From positions 1,612,001 to 1,676,000 of the forward strand of contig WHUZ01000005.1 in NCBI GenBank assembly GCA_015179045.1: a DNA stretch of 64,000 nt, in the 5' to 3' direction. This DNA is from Kalaharituber pfeilii (Eukaryota; Ascomycota; Pezizomycetes; Pezizales; Pezizaceae). The notes under the pieces are model-generated. The model did no database searches. It worked only from the letters and a program-made list of their open reading frames with translations, and had not been told where the DNA came from. Numbering within the stretch: position 1 is the stretch's first letter; every line of letters begins with the position of its first letter. This document shows positions 1 through 11,267 of this stretch, piece after piece. The position numbers and the translations under genes are program-made.

Positions 1-22
1 AAGCCAAGAGCATATTACTTAC

Positions 23-1397
23 TCTCAGCTGACACATTTTTATTCTGGTCTTAGGATTCTTGTCCAGGAGACAAAGAATAAGATCTTTGAGATCTGGGTT
101 GTTAGTTGGAATCTCAGGTCTGAGGTGAGATGGTTAGAGCGATCATGACATAAAAGCCTGGGTAAAAAGGTATTGAAGATACATACGTATCATTCTTGAT
201 AGCGTTATACAACTCCAAGACCCCAGAATGGTTGAAAGGTAAACAACCAAAGCAAAGGCAGTACAGGGTAGCACCCATAGACCATATATCCGCTGCCTCA
301 CCACTGACATCTCCGTGCCCCACTTTGCATAATTCTGGCGGGATAAAAGCAGGGCTTCCCGCAGATTTGGCCGTAAACATTTCAGTTCCTTTTTTAAACA
401 TCTCACTGACGCCAAAGTCGACAATTTTCAGGCAGTCATCTTCTGTAAGCAGCAGATTGTCTGGTTTGATGTCTCTATGGATGATACCCTGAGAGTGCAC
501 TGTACTGGGGGTTAGTAGCTGGGCTGGGATTTATGCGAAGGATTAGGAACCGACAATACTCAATCCCCAAAATCATATCTCGAAACCACAATCGGCATTG
601 CTCTTCCGGGTATGGATCTGCTTTCTCTCCCAACCCCATCTTCATCACAACACCCTTCGAACACATTTCCATTACCATATAGAGCGAATCTCCATCTGGG
701 TCATCCAGGACCTCGTACAACTTGATGATATTCTCATGATCCAGCTTCTTCATGATCGCAATTTCCTCCCGAATAAGGTACAGGGGCTTGCCATTTGACT
801 CGTCCTCGTGAACCTGTGATGCGGAACGCCGATGGGTGACCAGAGGGTAGGTTAGGCGGCTACGTGCCATGTGGGGCCGGCGGAGGATGTTAGATTGGGA
901 TCGTTTTCGGAGACGGGATTTAGAGAATTCCTTGATTGCCTGGGGTGGAGCTAAAGCTTAGAATCATAATCCTAGGTGCCGGGGAGGGTGAGGTACATAT
1001 GTTTGTCCTGTTTGGTCCACGGCGAGGTGGACGGCACCGAATGAACCACGGCCAATTTCCTGCTTGATTGTGTACCTGCATTCGATATATTAGCATTCCC
1101 CACTGAGCCAAGTAGGCCGACTTCGTAGAAAGAATGGGCAACGCAGGATGCAACATACTGATTAAGCCGCATTCCCTGTCCTGAATCTTCATCGCCGTAC
1201 TGGACACACGCATCCAATGTCTCTTTCACCTCCCTTGGTCCCAAAGATTGCGTTCGCGTGTGATGGCGTAGAGGTGAGTGGTAGCCATCGGGGATGGTTG
1301 ACCTAGGACTGGTTTCGCCGCAAGAGGGCATTGTGGCCGGGAACGTCTTGCTTCGGACACCCGCGGAATGCAGGTGCGGTGGGGTAGTGCCGTCCAT
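23..1397 (-). CDS. CaMKK/Ssp1-Tos3-like serine/threonine protein kinase, 3' end cut by window
   Basis: Five exons can be read on the minus strand: 1159-1397, 997-1075, 555-939, 187-500 and 23-119, with a further intron starting at 22. The junctions use GTATGT, GTACCT and GTCGGT donors and CAG or ACAG acceptors, and the joined frame stays open. The protein shows a Gly-rich loop (GRGSFG), the AIKEF lysine, the HRDIKPDN catalytic loop, the DFG magnesium loop and the subdomain XI arginine. The insert between the lysine and the C-helix and the phrase LYMVMEMCSKG are typical of fungal calcium/calmodulin-dependent kinase kinases (Ssp1, Tos3, Sak1, CmkC), which phosphorylate SNF1/AMPK or CaMK activation loops. 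I chose the ATG at 1397; the N-terminus (about 80 residues before the kinase domain) is only moderately certain. The C-terminal regulatory tail lies outside the window. Confidence 0.88.
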
Positions 1398-2593
1398 CGT
1401 GGTGAGGAGTGGGGGGGTGAGAGCTCAAGAAAGCTGTAAGCGGTGGTCGAGCCCCTGGGGGGGGGGGGGAATATATAATCGGGTGGGATGATGGAGGGGA
1501 TGAGGAGATGGAGGGGAGGAGATGGAGGGGATGAGGGGATGAGGGGATGGGTGCGGTTGTGAACTCGTCCTGCGCACATGCTGCTGCCCCGCGTGTTGGG
1601 GGCTGATAGGCGGCACGGGCCGTGAGCTCTGTGCCGCAGCGTAGGCGAGCGCCAAGCCCTTCGCACGCCAGGGTTCCTGCTTTGGGGATCATGCGGTATG
1701 ATGCGATTTCCTAATCAAGTAATTGTTGCTCGGACGGAACCAGAGGGCCAGAATGTTCCATCCCAAGTACTACCATCTCTTAAAACTCTGAACAAGGCAA
1801 AGCGACCATTCCACCCATTCTACAACAAGCTGCCCCAATGCCTATCCTCACCAATGCAGCAGCGTAGCCCACCCCTGTGAAGTCATATTACCTATGAGCA
1901 ATGCATAAGAGCTCATATAGGCTAAAAAAAGATATAAAGAGAAGCAAGAAAGAAAGACAACCTTAAGGCAAGACAAATATGGAAATCCGGGCAATCATCT
2001 TAAATCCCCTACTGGAGATATGTATGGGCTCCGCACCCAAGACATGTATGCCTCCTGTTCTCAAGAACAAAGTCGATAAACATTCGAGACAAAGAATTGC
2101 CCCTTGAAGTTCACGAAACAGGATTTAATCACCTTGCCAAGGCATGACTTCTGATGCCCTAAACACACGAGTACTCTACATAAAACGTATATCATCTGCT
2201 GGATTGGACGCCTGTACAGGCACATCCTCTTTAGTGCTATCCAAACTCCCCTTCAATGCCATTTGTCCGTGAAATCATCCAACTCAGTATTACCCTCATC
2301 ACCAATGTCGACCCCACTCTTCCAACCATTCTCCTTGTCCTTCACAGAATCGCTGGGACCGGGCCTATGCTTAAAAGATCCCCCTGTGACCTACCCAGCT
2401 TCATGGTGATAGGATTATTGTAACCTCCATCACTTTAATTGAGATTCTTTTTCCCAGGACGACTCGGAGTGTGCACGGAAACTAGGAATTGAACACTCAG
2501 GGCCTTAATATTATATCCCCGTTCATACTGTGGACCTCCCATGAACCAGAAACTGCTGCCGTATATTGATACTCTGATGAGAACCTGCGTTCT
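1398..2593. other. Upstream region of the kinase gene, no gene recognised
   Basis: This stretch precedes the minus-strand kinase and probably contains its promoter. It holds a run of G around 1458-1469 and a purine-rich (GATGGAGGGGAT)-like microsatellite at about 1490-1555. Short open frames are present but show no recognisable domain and look like chance frames of low-complexity DNA. Confidence 0.5.
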
Positions 2594-2823
2594 TTGCCCG
2601 ATGCTCATAGACTCCACCCCCCGGAACTGGTCGCCCTGGTAACTTCATTCATACCTTTCTCTCGGCGTAGAGAGATGTTTAGCAACATCCCCGTAAGTTT
2701 TCCCCGTATTGTATTAGTAAACTTAGCGGGAATCTCTGCAAATGAGAGGTTTAGCACCCACTCCCCGATAATATCTCCGTTCATATCCCCGTACCAACAA
2801 CGCAACAAATCCAGCTGCCATAC

Positions 2824-3890
2824 CATGCAAATGCACCTACGGCATTTCGCAGCTGCACGGGCAGCAGGTGCAGCTTGTACTACTCTCTTCCAAGTACTTT
2901 CTACAGTCGCAGTGGCTAATAATACAAGGCAGGGGAAACAATTTGGGCGAGCTAAGAGTTTGAGGCCAGCATCGCCAGTACCCCAAGTTGAATTTGCACT
3001 GGATACTTGGGCTGATGATCAATGCATAGAGTACTTTCGGTTACACAAAAGATTCGAGAGATTCTACCATATCTCCGATTGGATAGGACTAGATACCCGA
3101 GCAGGTGCAAGCCCTCTCCGGAAACCGCATTTTGTCTACTTCTTTAGCGATTATCTTCACCTCATCGATACAAAGAGAATTTACATTTATTTGGAAGAGG
3201 AAAGACCTGGCAATCCAGTATCTTCAACAGCATTATTGAATATCTAGCTGGACATATCAACAACTCTCAACCTATGCTGAAAATATACAGCGGACTAGAG
3301 GAGTTGATAGTGTATGGGGGTTTATTAATGGCACACTGAAGGTGATATGCCGACCAGTAGCAAATCAGGAGTTCTGGTATTCAGGATATAAAAGAAGACA
3401 TTCATTAAAGTTTCAAGCTATTATGACACCTGATGGAATTATCTCACATTTTGCAGGCCCATTTAAGGGCAAACCAGGAGACTATGCAGCATGGCAAGAT
3501 TCAGGTGTCTGTGAGATTTTACGAGATCTATATTCCTTGTGTCAAAATAGAGGAACGAGGAAGCAACTGTACCTCTATGGAGACCCTGCTTATGCAATAG
3601 GATATGGTGTTATGGGGGGGGTACAAAGCATTACCAGGTCAAGAGCTGCCACCGGTACTAAGCTTTCAATGCTCATATATCCTCTCTACGAATAAGTGTG
3701 GAGCATAGCTTTAGAAAAGTCAATTCATTATGGAAGTTTTTGGACTACACCAGGGGCTAAAAAATTGGACTTTCACCAATTGGACGTTACTATGTTGTAG
3801 CTATCCTTCTAACCAATATACATACATGCTTAAGAGGCAATCAAGTTCAAGAAAGATTTAATTGTGATCTCCCCAACACTCAACACCTAT
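2824..3890 (+). pseudogene. PIF/Harbinger (DDE_Tnp_4) transposase, frameshifted relic
   Basis: Transposase sequence runs through several frames. One frame (to 3247) carries the N-terminal part with WADDQCIEYFRLHKRFERFY. A shifted frame gives VWGFINGT, YSGYKRRHSLKFQAIMTPDG and LYGDPAYAIGYGVMG (to about 3620). Another shift gives RISVEHSFRKVNSLWKFLDYTRG and the conserved tail to about 3890. In PIF/Harbinger transposases the catalytic triad is the D of GFIDGT, the D of GDPAY and the E of VEHSFG. Here the first D reads N, and there are at least two frameshifts plus an in-frame TAA after LDYTRG, so the enzyme is dead. The convergent Myb/SANT-like ORF next door is the expected partner gene. A second copy of the tail lies at about 18406-18600. 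Confidence 0.82.
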
Positions 3891-4700
3891 TTAAGACTCT
3901 AGATTGGAGTGGGCAACCGTGACATTATCAGACCCGGATGATGGAGGTGAGAAGTTTGACTGAAGAATTCCTAAAATTACTCGGATATCTTTTCTTTGCT
4001 CATCAAGCTGATTTTCCAATTTCTCAATTCGCTTCTCTATAGTGGATTCAGATGTAGAGGTACCACTAGCAGTTGTACTTAATTTGTCTGCGAGATACCG
4101 GATTGAGTTAGACATTTCTTTTCCCACCTTCTTAATTTCTTTTCTCATCCGTTTTGATTCTTTAAACTCTTTTTCAATCTGCTTGTTTTTAGTCTGACAC
4201 AGATCTCGAAGCCTTTTGATAGCTCTTTTATCATCCTTGTCTCCTTCTTTAACTGGCTTGGAGTCAGAGCTATCAGAGGAAATAGAAATTGGACGTTTGT
4301 GTTGAAGCGGCAGTAGGAGGTTTTGGCGATGTATTTTTGCTTCCTTTACTTCTCGTGCTGCGGCTGTTTCGTTTTCAGCTTTTTGTCGTTTTTGTACTTG
4401 TTCAATTACTGCCTCATGCTCTTGCCATCGTCGCAGAGATTGCTTCAAGTCTGTATCTTGTTGTACTGTGCTAGACTCTTTTCCTTCTCGTCGATCATCA
4501 ATCTCAATTTGCTCCACCATTCTTGTTATTGCTTGCTGGGGATCTTTAAGTTCTTTTCCAGTTCTATCTAATGAAAGAAGCTTGACGTTTTGCCAAAACT
4601 TCGTTTTAATTTGGAGGATGTTCGTCTTGATATTTCAAGCACAAGCACACGAGGATTAGCCGGTCCTCCTCAGTGAGGCGGGTTCGACTGGTCGAACTAG
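3891..4700 (-). pseudogene. Myb/SANT-like coiled-coil ORF2 of the Harbinger element
   Basis: The open frame 3891-4520 encodes 209 residues rich in Lys and Glu, with predicted coiled coil over its central and C-terminal parts and a Ser-rich linker (SISSDSSDSK). Immediately upstream on the same strand, in a different frame, 4521-4700 encodes SRTRLTEEDRLILVCLCLKY, which resembles the start of a SANT/Myb-like DNA-binding domain; a frameshift and stops separate the two. PIF/Harbinger elements characteristically carry such a DNA-binding partner protein with the transposase, and the two ORFs here end within a few bases of each other on opposite strands. A diverged copy of the coiled-coil part is at 48960-49265. 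Confidence 0.65.
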
Positions 4701-6594
4701 AGGGATTTGGGGTTGCTGAGGTGGACTCAGCTTGTGGAGTCCCTTCTTCTAGTCTTTCTGAGCTTGGGACCCCTATTCGAGAGGTGTCAGATGCTGAAGG
4801 GGTTGCTCTTGGACGTCTTGGAGGAATGGTGATTGTGTAAATAAAGGTTACGGGGAAAATGGTGCCGCTAGTATCTATGAAGGTAGATTAAGACGGAAAT
4901 TTGGAGGGTAGTTTTTCACGATAGGTATTGATCCTATACACAGTTTGAAGGCAATCTGACTTGATTAAACGATTGCGGGCATTGCTCAAAGATGTGCAGT
5001 TTTCTCCGTAAAGAAGGGGATTTTTTCAAAGTTCTCCGAGGTTCATGTCAATGGAGCCACCGTTGTCACGGCAACGATGTGGCACGGCACTATGGGGGAA
5101 GTTTGCTAATGCGTTCCTGCCATACTGTATTTAGTACTACCCGCTTACTCTCCATGATCTCCTCCTCAATGGTCCGTAGTTCCGTCTCGTCCTCTTCAAT
5201 CGCCTCCTTATCCTCCAAGGCCACGTTGTAAGCACTAACCAGCTGCTCAACTCTATGCACCTGATAGACAACCTCTCCAAGGCATACATAGCTATGCCAC
5301 AGGTGTTGAGCTGCACTAGCCGAATGTACTCAATAGTCACATATTCCTCACCGTAATCGAAGCTCCATCCTCCTCCAACGGGAACAATCTCCCGCTTGCC
5401 AACGAAATCGTTCAACATTTCCTCAGCCTGACATTCACTTCTCTCATAACTGCCTTCAACACCCCAAAAGTTCCCATGCCTAGTTTGTTCCCCCCATCAC
5501 AAATTTCGAGCTTTCCCAAACCTCTATTTCATCAACTGTAGCCGTACTCACTCCGCTCCCACCGCCCACTACCCTAGGTCGAGGCCACAGATCTGAATAT
5601 GCACCTTAGGTACTTCCGTTCATGTTTACTGGCCCCCGAAATATCATGGTGTGACCATGGTAGCAGTGTTCGCATCGGTTACAAGTAACTTGTCGGGTTA
5701 TCTGTTCGATTTTCCGTGTTGAATTTAGTCTCGGCATCGCTATTTGCCACAGTGTTTAAACCCGACTTGGGTAAATTAAATTTGATTATCACGTTGCTGA
5801 CGCAGTTGCCAGCGCGGGGAATAGTAAGCACCTCTGTATTACGTCATCTGGCGTCAACGACCCCTCGTTCTACGTTCCCACGCTCCTTAACACTCTATTC
5901 GCAATGTTGTTGCTACGTCCAAAAAATCTCTGTACTTCAACAATGCCGCTATTCATAATTTAATTGGCATACTAGAAGCAAACTTAATTAGGAGAACAAG
6001 AAATTGAGGAGCGCGGTTGGAGCTCCTCAGTAAGTATTGCCAATCGATTCGCCAAACGTCATTTGTTAACTGGTTAACTTCATAAGCACAGCAGACGAGG
6101 ACACTATTGAGCCAATTTGTTACTTCATCACTATTTCATAATTTTATAATGACCATAGAGGGATTTTCGATACAAGTACCGACCATTACCGGTTTCGTCG
6201 GGAACCTTGGTTCTTGTCAAATATAGTATTCCGATACCCAACCTCAATGATCCCAACGTCATCATTGCCCAAGCTCCCCATCTTCGTGGTTTCCAACTCG
6301 CTCAATTACAGAGACAAACCGAGGTGCAGATAATGGGTATGGTATATAGGATCGAAAGTCGAATTGGAGGAAGGTGCTCAAGGTACTAGAAAACCTGACT
6401 TCCTCGTTTTCGAGTATGATCAATCGACCGTTAGTTGAGAGACAACAGCCTCACCGATTCTGGGTTGTACGGACATACGATAGTCGAGTGCAAAAGAGGC
6501 GAGGGATATAGTCTTCATCGTGCGCTCGATCAGTTAACCGAACAAATCGCAAGGCTCTGCATCCACGTACACGGTCGCATTTAAGTATCCTACG
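4701..6594. other. Degenerate region; one unassigned minus-strand coding relic at about 5120-5520
   Basis: The only protein-like signal is on the minus strand at 5137-5418 (containing DYGEEYVTIEYIRLVQLNTC). Another frame just downstream carries a charged helical stretch (EEDETELRTIEEEIMESKR). Together they look like one gene broken by a frameshift, but I recognise no family. The remainder (5640-6590) shows only short frames and may be eroded Ty3/gypsy sequence, because it leads directly into a gypsy RNase H domain. Confidence 0.3.
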
Positions 6595-7150
6595 AAGATT
6601 GTCAGAAAGCGTTCGAGGCTATAAAGCAGTCCTTTGCTGCAGCGGTGGTGCTAAGGCACTTTGACCCCGAATTACCTGCTGTAGTAGAAACCGACGCATC
6701 TGATTTCACCATCGGCGCGTGCCTTTCTCAGTACGATTCAGAAGCAAAAGCCCTTCGTTCTATTGCTTTCTACAGTCGTAAGCTTGTTCCCGCGGAAATA
6801 AACTACGAATTCCATGACAAGGAGTTACTAGCCATTGTTGCTGCCTTTGCGCGAATGGAGAGTATATTTAGAGGGAGCTAAGCATAAAATCTAGATCTAC
6901 TCAGACCATCAAAATCTTCAATCATTTACTACTAGGAAGGTCTTAAATTGAAGACAAGCACGTTGGTCCGAGATGCTAGCTTCCTTCGAATTTTGTCATT
7001 ATACATTCCCCAAGGGCAAAGAATTCTCGAGAAAAGGGGTCGCACCTCATTTTCAACTGTGCCACCTCTATTGTGGAGATTTAGGGCCATGTACATGTAC
7101 CGGACTTTGAAATTCCGACGAACCGCCGCTGTTCACCGTTATTTCGAAGC
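6595..7150 (+). pseudogene. Ty3/gypsy pol fragment (RNase H region)
   Basis: The translated sequence includes [43 protein letters not shown] and, after a frameshift at about 6880, IYSDHQNLQSF and RQARWSEMLASFEFCHY. These are the signature blocks of the Ty3/gypsy RNase H domain following the reverse transcriptase. The catalytic D of TDAS, the E of KELLA and the D of SDHQN are visible. The copy is dead: one frameshift plus TAG and TGA codons at positions where relatives normally have Gln and Arg, both explainable by C-to-T changes. Confidence 0.85.
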
Positions 7151-7231
7151 ATGATAGCTATCGCTATCATCTCCTAGGACCTCACCTACAAATTCTCTTT
7201 TGGTAAAGGACTTTTGGAAAACACAAGAACG

Positions 7232-7654
7232 TGCTGAAACAAATCATCCGTTGCCCGGGGGCTTATACAAGTGAAAAGGAAAATACGGAATTAGATAATT
7301 ACCCCGCCACTTCATATGTTATCCATCAAAACGCTCATACGATTGGTAAATCGTCTTGTTTATTCCCATATGTGATTCATTTCTTTTTAGGGATAAGTCA
7401 TATATGAGTCACGCCACAGCAGCCACGGCGCTCTCTTTTCAAGCGAGACATCCATGACTCTTGATACCTTCCTGATGTTATTCTTTCCTATCTAGTTATG
7501 GTTCTATAGTCGTGTTATGCTACGCTACTTCACGTATATAAATCTGTTCGAACATTTTGCGACTCTTTATTGGACTTCCCCAATAACGAGTACCCCCCCC
7601 TTCGGTATTCTCTTATTGTTACCCTGAACTCGCACGCGGCATATACATTTTTCA
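7232..7654 (+). repeat. Ty1/copia 5' long terminal repeat
   Basis: The segment starts TGCTGAAAC, contains a GTATATAAAT box near 7535 and ends ACATTTTTCA. It lies directly upstream of a tRNA-Met-like primer binding site and a copia gag. Its 3' half is clearly related to the sequence at 16400-16639 (shared TATCTAGTTA, CCCTTCGGT and TACACATTTT blocks). The 5' boundary is chosen by analogy with the solo LTR at 14555 (TGTTGAAACG) and is less certain than the 3' boundary. Confidence 0.65.
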
Positions 7655-7667
7655 GGTTATGAGCCCG
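7655..7667 (+). promoter_or_regulatory. Primer binding site, half-tRNA-iMet type
   Basis: GGTTATGAGCCCG directly follows the LTR. Its reverse complement, CGGGCTCATAACC, matches the anticodon stem-loop of eukaryotic initiator tRNA-Met (loop CTCATAA, anticodon CAT). Copia-type elements, as in Drosophila copia, prime from a tRNA-iMet fragment cut in the anticodon loop, so both sequence and position fit. Confidence 0.65.
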
Positions 7668-7767
7668 GCTTGACGCCGCATTTCGAAACCACCTCTCATA
7701 TACCTTCCCTCTGCGCTTTCAGCGGTCCCTAGTCCCGCCCTCTTTACTACCCTTTTGCTCTTCCATC

Positions 7768-8672
7768 TTGGATCTCTCGTACACTGACTACCTCTTCGAC
7801 AAAATTGTTAACCGCGGTTCCTCGTCCTCCTCCTCTGCATCCACCACTACCGAAAAGGAGTGGCAAATGCCTGCCTTCAAAACCGAAAAAGCACCAAAGC
7901 TAGTCGTCGGCAATTATACCAATTGGTCAAACCAAGTCCGAGTCTCCTCCGTGCCGCTCGGGTTGAAGAGATTGCAACAGGAAAGAAACCGCGCCCATCT
8001 GGACCTGGTATTCCACAAGATAACTGGGACCTCAAATCGGACTATACCAATGTCTCACTTGTCCACTGCTTAGAAGAACAAGATGCTCATTTAGTTAACA
8101 ATGCAGATGATGCACCTACTGCATGGAGAGCAATTGAGGATACATATGATCGTAGAAATATCACTTCCGACTTCGTCTCACTCTTTCAGTTACTTAATCT
8201 CAGGAAGGGTGATTCGACTACTATGATTGCACACATTCAAGAGTTTGAACTTCGGTGGAACTCATTTGGGCTTTGTGTTAATTCTGCCGATACTGATGAT
8301 AAGAAGTATAAGCAAGGATATAAGGTTGGTTGGAGTGACGATGAACATAAAGCTCACATGCTCCTTAACTCTCTTCCTCCTAGCTACAACACTCTTAGGG
8401 ATACTCTCACTTCTAGCTCACAGCTTACATACGCTGATGTTCGCGCCGCCCTCCAAGACTCTGCCACCGAAAACCCTACGGGGAATGCAATGGTTGCTAA
8501 ATCGTCTGCTAAGAAATCTGGAGATGCCTCACCAAGGCCAGATTTAAGTTTTAGCATGGCAAATTACAAATTCTTTGAACAAGTCGTTATCGAGTACAGA
8601 AGACAAGAAAGTTACTCGATCGATTCAGTTAACCCGGACTTCTTAGCCGCAAATAGAAAAACAATGCAATAG
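7768..8672 (+). pseudogene. Ty1/copia gag (UBN2/Retrotran_gag_2-like), frameshifted
   Basis: The N-terminal part is open from 7768 and gives FKTEKAPKLVVGNYTNW. It then shifts frame near 7930 and continues as IPQDNWDLKSDYTNVSL, TAWRAIEDTYDRRN, LLNLRKGDSTTMIAHIQEF and LLNSLPPSYNTLRDTL to the stop at 8672. This order (nucleocapsid-like helical domain with W-x-A-x-x-x-L/Y and SLPPSY motifs) is that of copia gag polyproteins. No zinc knuckle or protease follows, so the copy is truncated. It sits downstream of a matching LTR and primer site. Confidence 0.8.
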
Positions 8673-9174
8673 AATCGAACGGTCCGCTCAATCCAGTCAA
8701 CAGAATAATTCTTCCACAATGAATCCGAGTCAGTTGTTTCGTAATCCTAGTGGGATTCAAAATTTGGTTTTTCGCCTATTACGGCCCCGATTACAACCCT
8801 AATCATATCGAATATCATGAGTGGTGTTTTGGTGACGACTCTACCTCAATAGTACAGCGGTTTCCTTTCTTTCAATTTATACCTATGCCTCTCCGAGGCG
8901 CGTGAATTGCAAAGTCAAAGAATCAATCAATCAATTCTCCACTACCCTATGCCCCGATCCCTTATTACAAGCTGCCGCCATAACACCCGCTCCCAAACAC
9001 CTACAATGCTCGCAGGCTCATCCTCCACAGACCAGCGCGTGACAGAGACCCCACCAACGGGCGCAACCTCAACGTTCAGCACTACCACAGAAGATAGAAT
9101 TGTCCAACGAGTCCTCGAAGGCCTTCTGGCAAGACAGTCTCTACCTACCACATCGCCGAGCACACTAATTCCAA
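8673..9174 (+). other. Retroelement-derived filler with a gag-like motif
   Basis: After the copia gag an open frame at 8907-9230 contains TEDRIVQRVLEGLLARQSL. A close variant (ENRIVQRVLQGLLAGQPQ) occurs at about 10650-10700, so this is a repeated retroelement segment, probably the N-terminal part of a gag or ORF1 protein. The frame then runs without a break into a LINE 3' end, indicating a junction of two elements. Confidence 0.4.
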
Positions 9175-9553
9175 ATTCTCCGGAGAGAAGCAGACAGCAG
9201 ACCACCTGGCTTTCAGGTGTGAGGGGGTAGTATACCCAGAAGGGTGGGGAGAGTGGGAGGATTTCGAGAAGAGAAGGTGGGTGGAGCAGCAGGAGAACTG
9301 GGAGGAGGTGGGCATCCTAGAGCAACTGTTTCACTCGTTTAAAGCGTGAAGGGGAAGGGAGCATCTTCTGTTTTGTCGTAATTGTCAGGAATGCTTTGTG
9401 CGGGCGGAGGGGGGGGGGACGAAAGCTTCGCTTGTAGAGAAGGTGGCGGATGAGGTAGATAGACATGCTTGCCTCCGAGCATCAAGGGGTCTAGACCCAG
9501 TGGCCCTGCCATGGCGAACAGCCGCAAGCGGGGTTACGTCATATATATATTAA

Positions 9554-9585
<32 letters not shown>
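9175..9585 (+). mobile_element. 5'-truncated LINE (non-LTR retrotransposon), 3' end with poly(A)
   Basis: The frame at 9180-9349 reads GEKQTADHLAFRCEGVVYPEGWG...WVEQQENWEEV and stops. It is followed by about 200 bp of 3' UTR ending in a 29-nt A run (9557-9585). The same protein tail occurs inverted at 19146-19330. The 3' UTR phrase CTGCCATGGCGAACAGC and the GCAAGCGGGGTTACG block recur next to T runs at 13156, 26467 and 47118, which defines a dispersed LINE family. Confidence 0.8.
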
Positions 9586-9587
<2 letters not shown>

Positions 9588-10161
9588 GCGCCTCAGCAGC
9601 CGAGGACCTCAGGGGGCTGGAGAAAAGATTCGGTCTAGACAGATGGGAGAAAGAGGTGAAGGTGGACCTCAAGGCATGGGCCAGGAGCATGGCGGAGAGA
9701 TACTGGGCGCGGAGGCAGCACAGCGGATGGAAGAGCTATGGGACCGGATGGAGAACGCCTGGGCTGCCAGGCTCAACGAACGGACAGAAAAGCTATGGCA
9801 CCGAATGGAAAATGTCTGGGTCGCCAGGCTCAATGTGGCCGTCGAGGCAACAGCGGGACGGGCAGAGCACCTGGAAGAGGGCATGAGTACAGCTATCAGC
9901 AAGCTGCGCGAGGAGTTCGCCAAACGAGGGATGTCACCAGCATACCAGCCATACACAACAGGCCTTGCACCGAGGTTCCAGACTACAGGATTGAACGGAG
10001 CACCATTCCTAGACAACGCCCTGGTATACGAAAACCGGGACCCGCCCACCTTTTATGGGCCCGGGGACGACCTCCATACCCAGAAAACCCCCTTACCCAC
10101 GCGATCCGAGACCCACTACCACCACCAGAGGAAAAGAGACCCCCGCCCTAGAGAATATTGA
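9586..10161 (+). pseudogene. Coiled-coil ORF fragment, probably retroelement gag/ORF1
   Basis: Directly after the poly(A) an open frame encodes an alpha-helical region with two imperfect copies of a RMENAWAARLNERTEKLWH-like unit, then REEFAKRGMSP and DPPTFYGPGDDL before stopping at 10161. It has no start of its own. The amphipathic repeated helix followed by a Pro-rich tail is gag-like, but I cannot assign a family. Confidence 0.4.
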
Positions 10162-10212
10162 GAGGATGGAAGGAATGGAACATTCGAATGTGGGAGTAGC
10201 TGACAGTTCCTC

Positions 10213-10745
10213 GTGACTACTTCCTCTCCAACAGAAACAAAAAAAATGGATACAGAATCTCAACAAGATGCCGGCTCACCCTTTGATTGGCCAGAGACTC
10301 CGCCTCGCAGGGAAGATGGACATGAGGAAGAAGGCGGCACCTTAGAAAAGTCAAATAGTATTGAGGAAGAAGATGAAACATCAATGGAGGAAAGGAAGGT
10401 GTCTTGGAGAAGTGCCGAATGGAAGCCATGGGAAGATCGAGCATTGGCATAAGAGATAATGGCTGCAGATGTGCTTGTCGCCAGGAAAGGAAAGAGTATA
10501 GAGAAGTGGGAGGAAGTAGCCAGAGCGTTGAAAAAAATTAGTTCAACTCCTATGGGAAAGTCTTGCAAATCAAGATTCAATAAGTTATTAGCAGAGCTTC
10601 AGGTATACCACCAGCAAACCAAAATGCAGTACCATCCGCAGTTATAGACGAGAACAGAATTGTACAGCGGGTACTACAGGGCCTCCTGGCTGGGCAGCCA
10701 CAACGGGTACCTCCAACTCCAGCAGGATCAGTGGTACTGTAGATG
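10213..10745 (+). pseudogene. SANT/Myb-like DNA-binding ORF interrupted by a stop
   Basis: The first part (10213-10452) is acidic and ends WKPWEDRALA. After a TAA at 10450-10452 the same frame continues EIMAADVLVARKGKSIEKWEEVARAL and GKSCKSRFNKLL. This spacing of W residues and the GKS.K.RFNKLL helix resemble SANT/Myb-like transposon-associated DNA-binding proteins. The stop is one C-to-T change away from a Gln codon. The end runs into a RIVQRVLQGLLAGQ motif shared with 9090-9150. Likely a mobile-element protein. Confidence 0.45.
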
Positions 10746-11267
10746 ACTGGCTTACTAACCACGACGTACTTACTAACCACTGAAAATCGGCATGGTTCCG
10801 GTTCACTTTTCGTACAATTATCTACATAAATACCACTCTATACCCATGCAAATACCTATGCTTCTTAATTTCCTGCAACTATATCCACACTGCGTTTATT
10901 TTTCGGCCTCTTCGCTGTTTTTCTGCTTGGCTTACCGCTGGTTAACTCTGTGTTGGTGATAGGTGCGGATGCGGACCCAGGTTTCTCGGCACCATCGATG
11001 CGAGGGGGTATTTTCAACACAAACACAAGGGAGCGAAGCTCAGAAGGCTTAGAAGATGAAGCTGGTAGCTATTAAAATTAGTAGAGATTTATTAATTAAA
11101 GAGATGTGGAAAAATACTTCTGAGTTCCTAGTGGTTGTTTCACCTGAATCCGGCACATCAACCACTGGAGAGTTATCTAAAGAAATACCTGCTAGCCGGA
11201 GCCGGAGGAGTTCTGCACCTGTGATTGCCCTTGCAGTGGTAATAACCTTTCGTCCCTTATTGTTTTT
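10746..11267. other. No gene recognised
   Basis: This gap contains a short open frame at 11056-11277 (EFLVVVSPESGTSTTGELSK) without a recognisable family, and otherwise AT-rich sequence between a SANT-like relic and the pogo element. It probably includes the far flank of that element. Confidence 0.3.
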
